DNA of 64,000 bases from Moraxella canis. Its GTDB lineage: Bacteria; Pseudomonadota; Gammaproteobacteria; Pseudomonadales; Moraxellaceae. The translations under genes and the position numbers were made by a program. Within the stretch, counting starts at the first letter, position 1, and the number at the start of each line of letters is the position of its first letter. The notes under the pieces are model-generated. The model did not search any database, was not told the origin of the DNA, and saw only the letters and a list, made by a program, of their open reading frames with translations. The stretch is taken from NCBI RefSeq assembly GCF_002014965.1, contig NZ_MUXT01000005.1:1-64000 (forward strand). Direction: 5' to 3'. This document shows, in pieces, positions 1 to 9,009 of this stretch.

Positions 1-8
1 TTTGCCAT
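1..8 (-). CDS. tuf: start of elongation factor Tu (partial, runs off left edge)
   Basis: Only the start codon and the next five bases are inside the window, reading Met-Ala-Lys on the minus strand. A purine-rich ribosome site (GAGGAAACC) lies just upstream. The position directly downstream of fusA on the same strand is where tuf sits in the bacterial str operon, and EF-Tu proteins commonly begin MAK. The call rests on synteny and three residues, so it is likely but unproven. Confidence 0.55.
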
Positions 9-72
9 GATGGTTTCCTCGAGTATATGCGATCATACAGACAGATCGCAACATTGTTAAAATTTGATTTAT

Positions 73-99
73 GATACCATCTGACCATCAGATGGTATC
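73..99. repeat. perfect 12-bp inverted repeat between fusA and tuf
   Basis: GATACCATCTGA at 73-84 and TCAGATGGTATC at 88-99 are perfect reverse complements around a 3-base CCA spacer. In the operon RNA this would be a very stable hairpin. There is no clean U-run after it in the fusA-to-tuf direction, so a processing site, attenuator or RNA-stability element is more likely than a full terminator. Function not known. Confidence 0.6.
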
Positions 100-130
100 T
101 GGTAATACACTACCGCTAACAGATGATGAA

Positions 131-2257
131 TTACTCGTCATCGTCCTTAGCTGTAAATTTCTTAATGATCTCGTCAGCAACGTTCTTCGGAGTTTCTTGG
201 TATTTCAAGAATTCCATTGAATAAGTTGCACGACCTTGAGACATTGAGCGCATTTGTGTTGCATAGCCGAACATCTCAGCCAATGGTACTTCTGCACGAA
301 TCGACTTGGTGCCGCCTGGCAGATCATCCATGCCTTGAACCATACCGCGACGACGGTTCAAGTCACCCATGATATCACCCATGTAGTCTTCAGGAGTTTC
401 TACTTCAACTTTCATGATAGGCTCAAGCAGCGCTGGGCTTGCTTGTAGGAAGCCTTTTTTGAACGCCATAGAACCTGCCATTTTGAACGACAATTCGTCA
501 GAGTCAACGTCATGGTAAGAACCATCATATAAAGTGGCTTTGACGCCAACAACTGGGTATCCTGCGATAACGCCGTTTTTCATACGCTCTTGGATACCTT
601 TGTCAACTGCTGCATGGTATTCTTTTGGAACCACACCACCGACGATTTCTTCGCTGAATTCATATTCAACATCGCCAGTAGGATCAAGCGGCTCAAGACG
701 CAACCAAACGTGACCAAATTTACCACGACCACCAGTTTGACGGACAAATTTACCTTCAACTTCTACCGATTGGCGAATTGTTTCACGATAAGCTACCTGA
801 GGCGCACCAATATTGGCTTCAACATTGAATTCACGCTTCATACGATCAACGATAATATCAAGATGAAGCTCACCCATACCTGAAATGATCGTTTGACCTG
901 ATTCTTCATCTGTACGCACACGGAATGAAGGATCTTCTTTCGCTAAGCGACCCAACGCAACTGACATTTTTTCTTGGTCAGCTTTGGTTTTTGGTTCAAC
1001 CGCCAAAGAAATTACTGGCTCTGGGAATTCCATACGCTCTAGAGTGATGATGTTATCGTTATCACAAAGCGTGTCACCAGTAGTAACATCTTTCATACCT
1101 ACCAAGGCTGCGATGTCGCCTGCACGGATTTCTTCAACTTCTTTTTGTTCGTTTGCGTGCATCTGTACGATACGACCGATACGCTCACGCTTCATCTTAA
1201 CAGGGTTATAGACACTATCGCCTTGCTTAACAACACCAGAATAAACGCGAACGAAGGTCAAGTTACCCACGTACTTGTCATTCATGATTTTGAATGCTAG
1301 TGCAGAGAAAGGTGCTTCATCAGACGCTTCACGTGAAGCTTCAGTTTCAGCTTTATCATCCAAAATACCTTTGATCGCTTCAACATCATCAGGTGCTGGC
1401 AAGAATTGGATCACAGCATCCAGCATACGCTGTACGCCTTTGTTTTTGAACGCTGAGCCACATAGCATCGGCTGAATCTCGCTCGCCAAAGTACGGATAC
1501 GCAAACCTTCGACGATGTCTTCTTTTGACAATTCGCCTTCTTCAAGGTATTTATCCATCAGCTCTTCAGATGCTTCTGCAGCAGCTTCGATCATGTTGGT
1601 GCGCCACTCTTCGGCAGTATCAACCAAGTCTGCTGGGATTTCACCATATTCAAACTTCATACCTTGAGATGCTTCATCCCAGATGATAGATTTCATCTCG
1701 ATCAAGTCGACCACACCAGTAAAGCTTTCTTCTGCACCCACTGGAATAACGATAGGGACAGGATTGGCACCCAAACGCGTTTTCATCTGTTCAACAACGC
1801 GGAAGAAGTTTGCGCCTGTACGGTCCATTTTATTCACGAACGCCAAACGAGGCACTTTATATTTGTTAGCCTGACGCCATACGGTTTCAGACTGTGGCTG
1901 TACACCACCAACTGCACAGTAAACCATGCAAGCGCCATCAAGGACACGCATAGAACGCTCAACTTCTACAGTGAAATCAACGTGACCTGGAGTGTCAATA
2001 ACATTAATACGGTGTTCTTTAAATTGGCTAGCCATGCCCGACCAAAAAGCTGTGGTGGCAGCAGAAGTAATGGTAATACCACGCTCTTGCTCTTGCTCCA
2101 TCCAGTCCATGGTGGCAGCACCATCATGCACCTCACCAAGTTTGTGTGATACACCTGTGTAGAACAAAATACGCTCAGAAGTAGTAGTCTTACCTGCGTC
2201 AATGTGTGCCGAGATACCGATGTTACGATAGCGGCTAATAGGGGTTGTACGAGCCAT
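131..2257 (-). CDS. fusA: translation elongation factor G
   Basis: EF-G is the GTPase that drives ribosome translocation and, with RRF, ribosome recycling in the cytoplasm. The 708-residue product has the usual family length. Its N-terminal G domain carries the P-loop AHIDAGKTT (about residues 17-25), the switch II motif DTPGH and NKMD, followed by the RGGVV-type switch regions and the C-terminal domains IV and V. It is the third gene of the str operon (rpsL-rpsG-fusA-tuf), 151 bases after rpsG, and is read from the rpsL promoter. Nothing unusual is seen. The identification is secure. Confidence 0.98.
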   Translation of the reverse strand: MARTTPISRYRNIGISAHIDAGKTTTSERILFYTGVSHKLGEVHDGAATMDWMEQEQERGITITSAATTAFWSGMASQFKEHRINVIDTPGHVDFTVEVERSMRVLDGACMVYCAVGGVQPQSETVWRQANKYKVPRLAFVNKMDRTGANFFRVVEQMKTRLGANPVPIVIPVGAEESFTGVVDLIEMKSIIWDEASQGMKFEYGEIPADLVDTAEEWRTNMIEAAAEASEELMDKYLEEGELSKEDIVEGLRIRTLASEIQPMLCGSAFKNKGVQRMLDAVIQFLPAPDDVEAIKGILDDKAETEASREASDEAPFSALAFKIMNDKYVGNLTFVRVYSGVVKQGDSVYNPVKMKRERIGRIVQMHANEQKEVEEIRAGDIAALVGMKDVTTGDTLCDNDNIITLERMEFPEPVISLAVEPKTKADQEKMSVALGRLAKEDPSFRVRTDEESGQTIISGMGELHLDIIVDRMKREFNVEANIGAPQVAYRETIRQSVEVEGKFVRQTGGRGKFGHVWLRLEPLDPTGDVEYEFSEEIVGGVVPKEYHAAVDKGIQERMKNGVIAGYPVVGVKATLYDGSYHDVDSDELSFKMAGSMAFKKGFLQASPALLEPIMKVEVETPEDYMGDIMGDLNRRRGMVQGMDDLPGGTKSIRAEVPLAEMFGYATQMRSMSQGRATYSMEFLKYQETPKNVADEIIKKFTAKDDDE

Positions 2258-2408
2258 AATTTTTCCTAGAAAAATTCTGTTTAATTTGGTAAATCTGTTG
2301 GCTGCTAATGATCACAGCCACACAGATTTTTGAGTATTGTTTTTGAAATAAATTTTCATAAACAATCGCAACAGAGAATGTATCAAAAAATCTTTGATCA
2401 ATTCCCAA

Positions 2409-2882
2409 TTAGAAACGATAGTGTGAAAACGCTTTGTTTGCGTCCGCCATACGGTGAACATCATCACGTTTTTTAATGGCTGCGCCTTTGCCTTCTGAAG
2501 CATCATTTAGCTCACCAGCTAAGCGAAGAGCCATTGATTTTTCAGAACGCTTTGAAGCAGCATCGGCTAACCAACGCATAGCCAAGGCAGTACGACGGGA
2601 TGGGCGTACTTCCATAGGTACTTGATAGGTAGCACCACCAACGCGGCGAGCTTTAACTTCGACGGTTGGGCGAACATTTTCTAGCACTTCTTCAAAAAAA
2701 GCTACAGGATCTTGGATGTTCTTTTTGGCAACAACTGCCTCAAGCGCACCATAAACGATTTTTTCTGCAACTGATTTTTTACCATCAACCATCACATGGT
2801 TGATGAATTTAGCGATTGTTTGGCTGCCGAATTTAGGATCTGGTAGAATTTCACGGGCAGCGACGACACGACGTCTTGGCAT
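2409..2882 (-). CDS. rpsG: 30S ribosomal protein S7
   Basis: S7 is a primary 16S rRNA-binding protein that nucleates the 30S head and lines the E site. The 157-residue product begins [16 protein letters not shown] and contains the [12 protein letters not shown] and [16 protein letters not shown] segments typical of the family, at normal length. It is the second gene of the str operon, 119 bases after rpsL. In enterobacteria S7 represses str operon translation through the rpsL-rpsG spacer. Whether that holds here cannot be read from the sequence. Confidence 0.98.
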   Translation of the reverse strand: MPRRRVVAAREILPDPKFGSQTIAKFINHVMVDGKKSVAEKIVYGALEAVVAKKNIQDPVAFFEEVLENVRPTVEVKARRVGGATYQVPMEVRPSRRTALAMRWLADAASKRSEKSMALRLAGELNDASEGKGAAIKKRDDVHRMADANKAFSHYRF

Positions 2883-3001
2883 AATAGTTTCCTTATCTCT
2901 TCAGGATTATCTGGTATAAAGCTAGGTTTAACCAGCCTTACTGCATGATTGGGTTTGACACACCAAACCCTGATTCACGCAAAAATGTCTTAGGCAAATG
3001 A

Positions 3002-3376
3002 TTAGGCCTTAGGACGCTTAGCACCGTATTTAGAACGGCCTTGCTTACGATCTTTCACGCCTGCACAGTCAAGTGCACCACGTACGGTATGATAGCGCAC
3101 ACCTGGCAAGTCCTTAACACGACCGCCACGGATTAGCACAACGCTATGCTCTTGAAGGTTGTGACCTTCACCACCGATGTAGCTAGAAACTTCATAACCT
3201 GAAGTCAAGCGTACACGGCAAACTTTACGCATTGCTGAGTTAGGTTTTTTTGGTGTGGTGGTGTAAACACGAGTACACACGCCACGACGCTGTGGGCACG
3301 CTTGCAACGCAGGAACTTTTGATTTTTCCTTGATGGTTGTGCGACCCTTGCGGATTAGCTGGTTTGTAGTTGCCAT
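3002..3376 (-). CDS. rpsL: 30S ribosomal protein S12
   Basis: S12 sits at the decoding centre and controls translational accuracy. The start at 3376 ([12 protein letters not shown]) gives the standard 124 residues and has a GGGAGA ribosome site just upstream. The longer open frame to 3451 adds 25 residues foreign to the family and is rejected. The streptomycin-determining segments [12 protein letters not shown] and [13 protein letters not shown] are wild-type in appearance. It is the first gene of the str operon and lies downstream of a consensus promoter at 3480-3508. Confidence 0.98.
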   Translation of the reverse strand: MATTNQLIRKGRTTIKEKSKVPALQACPQRRGVCTRVYTTTPKKPNSAMRKVCRVRLTSGYEVSSYIGGEGHNLQEHSVVLIRGGRVKDLPGVRYHTVRGALDCAGVKDRKQGRSKYGAKRPKA

Positions 3377-3479
3377 AGGGCAATTTTCTCCCGTTGTTGT
3401 TAAAAATTCGCCATCAGCAAAGCGCCAATCTAAGTTGGCACTTTTAACCAATAACGTAAATCCCCATTTGGGGCAATAT

Positions 3480-3508
3480 ATTATAGGGCTAAATCAAGAA
3501 AACTTCAA
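3480..3508 (-). promoter_or_regulatory. str operon sigma70 promoter
   Basis: On the minus strand TTGAAG (3508-3503) and a perfect TATAAT (3485-3480) are separated by 17 bases, about 105 bases before the rpsL start. The -10 box lies in one arm of a 10-bp inverted repeat (TTATAGGGCT at 3481-3490 and AGCCCTATAA at 3511-3520), which could mark a control site. Strong near-consensus spacing fits a highly expressed ribosomal operon. Confidence 0.75.
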
Positions 3509-3550
3509 GCAGCCCTATAAAATAAGTTAGGTTTTTGATGAGAATAATTC

Positions 3551-3587
3551 AAATCGCTATCAAAACATGACTCTTTGATAGCGATTT
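3551..3587. terminator. intrinsic terminator between the EcsC-like gene and the str promoter
   Basis: AAATCGCTATCAAA (3551-3564) and TTTGATAGCGATTT (3574-3587) form a 14-bp perfect stem with a 9-base loop. It lies right after the stop of the minus-strand gene at 3593 and insulates the rpsL promoter. The arms end in A/T runs in both directions. Confidence 0.75.
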
Positions 3588-3592
3588 TTATA

Positions 3593-5830
3593 TTATTCTT
3601 CAGTGGTTGATTCTTGGTTTTCAGTATTTTCAGCTGAGTCAGAAATCAAGGTGCTGCTTTGATTAAAACTATCTGAAAAGGTTGCCATTGCTGTGCCAAT
3701 CACTTCATCAATCAGCTCATTATTATAATGAGCGCCCACTGCCACTGCTGAAATTGGTAGAATCTTGTTTAACCAATTTGGATTAAGATTATCTAAATTG
3801 ACATATTTATCCAAATCCATAAATTGCTTGGCATAAGGCTGACTTTCGCGGTAACGCTCAGCCAACGCATCAAGCTGCGCTTTGATTCCAGTATGCTGAG
3901 CATTGGCAAGCATACTACTTCCCAGAGCCAAAGCTGTCAAAATCACTTGCTTTTCTTGAAGTTTTTCAAGATTGGCGCCTGATAGCACACCATAAGCCTT
4001 CTTGGCACCTTCTTTACCAGTCAATGGCTGATCATAAATTGCTGATAGCTGATAAACGGTGCGCAAGGATACCATCAATAGCCATGCTGTGTCTGCGACG
4101 ACGCCTTTTAGACCTGCCAAGCCTGCGACACCGCCAAGCGTAGCAAGTGCACGATTTTGATTAGCGACATCTTCAGCAAAAGCATCACGCTCTTGAGCAC
4201 TCATGGTATCGATTAAATCAAATCTTGGATCGTTTTTAAGGTCTTTGATTGCCCATGTGTTCGACCACTCAGCGACTTTGTTATAGACAGATTCACTGAT
4301 GGCTTCAAATTTAGATTGCGGAACGACTTTGGCTGCGACATTCTTAGCCGCGACTGCTTTAGCACCAAATACTTGTCCTGCAAAAAAGCTACTTTGGGCA
4401 TGAAACGCATCTTCATCAAAACTTCCGCGATCCAAATCAACGCCTTGATAATGCTTGGTTTTATTTTGGCTAACACCATACATGCCAGATAAATAGGCGC
4501 CCACTTTACCAAGTTTGGCAGTCAAGCCCTTGTCTTTATGCGTGGCTTCATACTCTTCGCCAGCAGCTTTGGCGGCTTGCAGGGATTCTTGAGCGCTAAC
4601 TTGTAGCGCCTGTGCTTCTTCTTTGATGACTTGAGTCGCCAAATCGACATTTTCGGTGACTTCATTAATTTTATCAGTGGCACCAAATTTCTCGCCCAAT
4701 TCTTGAACTTTTTCATCCAAGGCAGATTTACCTTGTTCAAAAAGCTGATTGAGTTTGTCTTTTGCGCTTTGAGCTGTTGATTGCGCTGAATCAGCAGCAG
4801 CGACCGAACCACTGACGACGGCAGCTTGAGCTTCTGTAATGGCGTCGTCAGCAGCCGTTTGGGCGTTTTGTTTGAGCTCTTCGCCTGAAGATTTTAAAGC
4901 ATCTGCTTTTTGGCTCATCTGAGATTTAACTTCTTCTGTTTTATCCAAAGCGGCTTGCTTAATCTCATCGATTTTTTCACTCACAGTATTTTTCAAAGAT
5001 TCGGTGGTGTGCTTGACATCATCGACGATATCTTCAACTTTATGCTTAGCCCCTTCAACCGCATGCGCAGCTTTATCTTTAAGCGCTTCTTTTTCTTGGT
5101 CAGCACTGTCTTTTAGGGAGTCGACCTGATCGAGGACTTGCTCTTTGATGGTTTCTAACTTATCTTCAACCGCTTGTTTGGCTGAGTCAAATTTTTGGGC
5201 AGCGTCATCTTTTAGCGATTCAGCTTCAGCTTTGGCAGCCTCGACTTTATCAGCGGCAGCTTCTTTTAACGCTTCAACTTTATCGGCAGCATCTTCTTGC
5301 AAAGACTCAGCCTGAGCCTTGATGTCTTCGACTTTATCCTCAACCAAGCTTTGAGCTTCCTCTACCTTATCTTGGGCTTGAGCTTTGAGATCTTCAGCTT
5401 TTTCTTCGGCAGTTTGTTGTAAAGATGCTGCTTGTTCCTTAGCTTGATCGACATTATCTTGAACAGCCTCTTTGGCAGACTCAAGTTTTTCAGACGCTTT
5501 GTCTTGCAGATTTTGTGCTTTATTCTCAGCATCTTCTTTGACTGCTTCAGCTTTTTGCTTAGCGTCATCGACCAAAGTCTCACCTGCTTCAGAGACGTCC
5601 TTCTCTTGATCCGCTTGGTCATTGGCTTTAGCATCGGTATCGTCGCTCGTATCAGTATCTCGAATGATCAGCACATCAGAGACGGCTTGATTTTCGATAT
5701 CTACCTCAGCCACGATTTCAACATCGTCATGCTCAGCCACTTCTTGAGCCAATTCTTTGACTTGATCATCATAGCTGTGCTGTGTTTTTTTGGCGGCTTT
5801 GTGGGCGGATTTTTTATTTGATTTTGCCAT
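3593..5830 (-). CDS. long Lys/Glu/Ala coiled-coil protein with C-terminal EcsC-like domain
   Basis: I recognise the C-terminal part (from about residue 510, including GLAGLKGVVADTAWLL and the helical segments around it) as EcsC-family-like, a family named from Bacillus EcsC and of unclear function. Residues from about 80 to 470 are a long run of degenerate repeats rich in Asp-Lys-Ala-Glu, with pieces such as DKVEALKEAAADK, predicted as a continuous coiled coil like LEA or apolipophorin-type proteins. No signal peptide is seen. The start at 5830 (MAKSNKKSAHK, 745 residues) is preferred over 5845 because GGAG lies nine bases before it. It stands alone. A stress-protective or membrane-associated role is only a guess. 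Confidence 0.75.
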   Translation of the reverse strand: MAKSNKKSAHKAAKKTQHSYDDQVKELAQEVAEHDDVEIVAEVDIENQAVSDVLIIRDTDTSDDTDAKANDQADQEKDVSEAGETLVDDAKQKAEAVKEDAENKAQNLQDKASEKLESAKEAVQDNVDQAKEQAASLQQTAEEKAEDLKAQAQDKVEEAQSLVEDKVEDIKAQAESLQEDAADKVEALKEAAADKVEAAKAEAESLKDDAAQKFDSAKQAVEDKLETIKEQVLDQVDSLKDSADQEKEALKDKAAHAVEGAKHKVEDIVDDVKHTTESLKNTVSEKIDEIKQAALDKTEEVKSQMSQKADALKSSGEELKQNAQTAADDAITEAQAAVVSGSVAAADSAQSTAQSAKDKLNQLFEQGKSALDEKVQELGEKFGATDKINEVTENVDLATQVIKEEAQALQVSAQESLQAAKAAGEEYEATHKDKGLTAKLGKVGAYLSGMYGVSQNKTKHYQGVDLDRGSFDEDAFHAQSSFFAGQVFGAKAVAAKNVAAKVVPQSKFEAISESVYNKVAEWSNTWAIKDLKNDPRFDLIDTMSAQERDAFAEDVANQNRALATLGGVAGLAGLKGVVADTAWLLMVSLRTVYQLSAIYDQPLTGKEGAKKAYGVLSGANLEKLQEKQVILTALALGSSMLANAQHTGIKAQLDALAERYRESQPYAKQFMDLDKYVNLDNLNPNWLNKILPISAVAVGAHYNNELIDEVIGTAMATFSDSFNQSSTLISDSAENTENQESTTEE

Positions 5831-6113
5831 CAGTGACATCTCCATAGTTGTGGCGCTGAGATCAGGGGATTTTTATAAAAGACCAAAAGTCATTTGCTTT
5901 TATCTATCGTATGCCCGTCTCATTAAATTGTGTGAAAATTATCAGAAATCATACTCTAAAGACTATCACAAAAACCAAACGACGCCTAGTAATAATATAT
6001 AACATAAATGTTATTAAATGTTCATAAATACCACCACCAACTGACGCAATAGTGAATGTTTGGTAAATCCTTGCCCATCTTTGCTTATTTTCACCTATTT
6101 TTATGAAAATTTT

Positions 6114-6151
6114 GGGAAAAATTCCCTAAGTTTTAAAGAATTTGTTACAAT
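6114..6151 (+). promoter_or_regulatory. probable fabB promoter with small inverted repeat
   Basis: TACAAT (6146-6151), with a TG-like extension, stands 18 bases after a weak TTCCCT -35 candidate (6122-6127). The -35 overlaps a GGGAA-AAA-TTCCC inverted repeat (6114-6126) that could be an operator. The fabB start follows 40 bases later. The remaining divergent gap (5846-6113) shows only AT-rich sequence with no gene. Confidence 0.4.
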
Positions 6152-6191
6152 AGCAAGCATTACAACTGTAAACTTTTTTTAGGATGAAATT

Positions 6192-7424
6192 ATGAAACGT
6201 GTTGTCATCACAGGTGCAGGGATTGTGTCTTGTTTGGGTAATGATTTGGACACTGTCAAGCAAGCCTTAGAAAATGGACGCTCAGGCATTCGCTTTAAGC
6301 AAGAATATGCCGATTTGGGATTCAAATCATGCGTGGCGGGCAGTATTGATCATGATAGCTTGGACACCACAGGCATCGATCGTAAATTAAAGCGATTTAT
6401 GAGCGACGCTAGCCTTTATGCGTATATCAGCGCTTTATCAGCCATCAAAAACGCAGGGCTTAGCATTGATGCTGTCGCCGACAATCCTAGGGTTGCGGTG
6501 GTTGCCGCGTCAGGCGGGGCTTCTACTGCAGATGTCATGGCGGCTGTGGATGCCATGCGCGAAAAAGGTCTGCGCGGCGTAGGCGCGATGGCAGTTCCCA
6601 AAATCATGGCAAGCTCGGTGTCTGCCACCTTGGCAACAGGACTAAAAATCAAAGGCACGTCTTATTCGCTGTCGTCTGCCTGCGCTACATCAAGCCACTG
6701 TGTTGGGCATGCTATGGAGCTGATTCAACTTGGCAAAGCCGACATCGTACTGGCGGGTGGCAGCGAAAGTGAGCATTGGACGCAGTCGTGCATGTTCGAT
6801 GCCATGGGGGCGATGAGTACGCAGTACAGCGATACCCCGCAAGCAGTCAGTCGCCCATACGATCAAGATCGTGATGGCTTTGTGATTGCGGGCGGTGGCG
6901 GCATGGTCGTCGTTGAAAGTCTTGAGTCGGCACAAGCCCGCGGGGCGACGATCTTGGCAGAGATCACAGGCTACGGCGCGACATCTGACGGTGCAGAGAT
7001 GGTCGCACCAAGCGGCGAAGGAGCGGTACGCTGTATGCAGATTGCGCTTGCTCAAGCTAGACTGACTAGCGTCGATTACATCAATACGCACGGTACCAGT
7101 ACACCGCTTGGAGATATCACAGAACTCAAAGCAATCGCAGCCGTCTTTGGTGGCTCAGATCGGACGCCACCAATCAGCTCAACCAAATCCATGACTGGTC
7201 ATAGCTTGGGCGCGGTGGGTGTCCAAGAGCTGATCTATTGTCTGCTCATGATGAATCATGGGTTTATCGCGCCGACCATTAATGTCCAAAATCTCGATGA
7301 AGGTGCCAAAGAGTTTGATATTGTTACCCAAACTCGCCAAACAGCGCTTGATAGCGTGATGAGCAATAGCTTTGGCTTTGGGGGCACCAACGCCGCTTTG
7401 GTTATCCAAAAATTTAAAGGCTAA
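6192..7424 (+). CDS. fabB: 3-oxoacyl-ACP synthase I (KAS I)
   Basis: This condensing enzyme elongates acyl-ACP with malonyl-ACP in type II fatty acid synthesis and, in its FabB form, is needed for unsaturated fatty acids. The 410-residue product has the thiolase-fold Cys-His-His triad with the accessory Lys: nucleophile Cys164 in [10 protein letters not shown], His300 in [11 protein letters not shown], and Lys332 with His337 in [11 protein letters not shown]. The length and the single-Cys AC.TS motif favour FabB over FabF. The start has an AGGATGA ribosome site. It is monocistronic and no fabA is adjacent. Confidence 0.93.
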   Translation: MKRVVITGAGIVSCLGNDLDTVKQALENGRSGIRFKQEYADLGFKSCVAGSIDHDSLDTTGIDRKLKRFMSDASLYAYISALSAIKNAGLSIDAVADNPRVAVVAASGGASTADVMAAVDAMREKGLRGVGAMAVPKIMASSVSATLATGLKIKGTSYSLSSACATSSHCVGHAMELIQLGKADIVLAGGSESEHWTQSCMFDAMGAMSTQYSDTPQAVSRPYDQDRDGFVIAGGGGMVVVESLESAQARGATILAEITGYGATSDGAEMVAPSGEGAVRCMQIALAQARLTSVDYINTHGTSTPLGDITELKAIAAVFGGSDRTPPISSTKSMTGHSLGAVGVQELIYCLLMMNHGFIAPTINVQNLDEGAKEFDIVTQTRQTALDSVMSNSFGFGGTNAALVIQKFKG

Positions 7425-7428
7425 GACA

Positions 7429-7462
7429 ATCAGGTCATGGGGCAGCATCCCCATGACCTGAT
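7429..7462. terminator. 14-bp perfect hairpin after fabB
   Basis: ATCAGGTCATGGGG (7429-7442) pairs perfectly with CCCCATGACCTGAT (7449-7462) around a 6-base loop, five bases after the fabB stop codon. It is not followed by a T-run, so it may protect the 3' end or work as a factor-assisted terminator rather than a simple intrinsic one. Confidence 0.55.
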
Positions 7463-7611
7463 CAAATTTAAAACCATCCATCCAAATCTGACAGCTTTTG
7501 ATTGTCTAAGCTTGGCTTAACATTCTAATCTCAGCTTAAAAGTCAAACCACACCCCCTTTTTCTTTTGTGCAATTTGTTTTACAATTTGCCTTTTTACTT
7601 GCCATTTTATA

Positions 7612-8994
7612 ATGCTAAAACACCACATCGCCACCGCCTACACTCCAAGCCAAATCACCGCACTTATCGCCACATATCAGCCAGATTGGCAAGTATGTTT
7701 TTTACATAATGCGCATCGCCCTGTGATTGGGATTTGCCCTAAGGTTGCATGGACGGCTAGTTTTGATGATGGACTATCCCTTCACAAAAAAACACGACAA
7801 GACGATGAGATGGGCAGCTTGGATGAGCGCTACCCATCTACTTATGACGACTGGCAGCATGAGCTGATCATGTATGCCGATCAAGCCAGTGCCGATGCTC
7901 GCGGCTATGACTGCACAGATCATGGCAGCTATGTGCATGGCTTTATGGGCTTTATTGGCTATGATATATCAGCGCATCAGTTGAATCATCAGATTACCAT
8001 CAAGCCCCATCAGCCTTGCGGCTATTTGGCGCATTATGACATGTATCTTCAGCCTGTCGAAGGCGGCTATGACTTCGTTGGTATGGGCAGCTGTTCTGAA
8101 TTTTTTCAGCGAATTCATCATCAGCTGTGTAAGTTATTATGCCGCCCCTTGCCCACCGCATCACCTGTGGACTTTCAGCCCACTTGGACACAGGCAGAGT
8201 ATGTCAAAGCTTTTGAGCGCACCCAAAACTATCTCAAAGCAGGCGATACTTATCAAATCAACCTCACCCAAAAGTGGCACGCCGATGCTTGTGATTTGGC
8301 AAGCCATTTACCCAATCTGCATCATGCCATGAATGCACCTTTTGCAGGGTTTTTAAAATTGGGGGAATTTGAACTGCTGTCTATCTCGCCAGAGCTGTTT
8401 TTTGAATTTCAAAAAACAGACGGCAAAATTCATCTGATTACCAAGCCCATCAAGGGTACGCGTCCACGCCATGCTGACCCCATCATGGATGACAAGCTTA
8501 GACAAGCGCTTATCAATAGCGAAAAAGACATCAGCGAAAATCTGATGATCGTCGATTTGCTCAGAAATGATTTGGGTAAATATGCACAAATCGGCACAGT
8601 CAAGACGCCCAAGCGCTTCGCCATCGAAAGCTTTAAAAATGTGCATCACATGGTCAGCACCGTCACAGCCACACTGAGCGATGCGCATCCCATCACAGTA
8701 TTATTTGGCTCATTGCCAGCAGGCTCCATCACAGGCGCGCCCAAAAAACGTGCGTGCGAGATCATCCATGAGCTTGAAACCTCACCTCGTGGCGCGTACT
8801 GTGGCACGATGGGCTATCTGAATTTTAATGGTACAGGCAATTGGAATGTCCTGATTCGCACACTACAAAAATGGCAAAAATGTGAGATTTGGGCGGGTGG
8901 TGGCATCACCATCAAGTCTGATGCCAGCGAAGAGTATCAAGAATGCCAAGATAAAATTGGCACTATTTTGGCGCAAATATCCACACCAAAATAG
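7612..8994 (+). CDS. pabB: aminodeoxychorismate synthase component I
   Basis: PabB converts chorismate plus ammonia (from PabA glutaminase) to 4-amino-4-deoxychorismate for folate synthesis. The 460-residue product has the chorismate-binding domain in its second half, with GDTYQINLTQ, KPIKGTRPRH, SENLMIVDLLRNDLG and GSITGAPKKRACEII. The PIKGT lysine and the absence of the TrpE tryptophan-feedback signature favour PabB over TrpE. No Shine-Dalgarno is evident before the ATG. It stands alone between fabB and the convergent aminopeptidase gene, so pabA and pabC must lie elsewhere. Confidence 0.9.
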   Translation: MLKHHIATAYTPSQITALIATYQPDWQVCFLHNAHRPVIGICPKVAWTASFDDGLSLHKKTRQDDEMGSLDERYPSTYDDWQHELIMYADQASADARGYDCTDHGSYVHGFMGFIGYDISAHQLNHQITIKPHQPCGYLAHYDMYLQPVEGGYDFVGMGSCSEFFQRIHHQLCKLLCRPLPTASPVDFQPTWTQAEYVKAFERTQNYLKAGDTYQINLTQKWHADACDLASHLPNLHHAMNAPFAGFLKLGEFELLSISPELFFEFQKTDGKIHLITKPIKGTRPRHADPIMDDKLRQALINSEKDISENLMIVDLLRNDLGKYAQIGTVKTPKRFAIESFKNVHHMVSTVTATLSDAHPITVLFGSLPAGSITGAPKKRACEIIHELETSPRGAYCGTMGYLNFNGTGNWNVLIRTLQKWQKCEIWAGGGITIKSDASEEYQECQDKIGTILAQISTPK

Positions 8995-9009
8995 TGCTTG
9001 ATTTAAGGC

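Noticed and set aside
3377-3451. A 25-residue N-terminal extension of ribosomal protein S12
   Set aside because: The extra residues are foreign to S12, and the shorter start has a clear ribosome site and the standard length.
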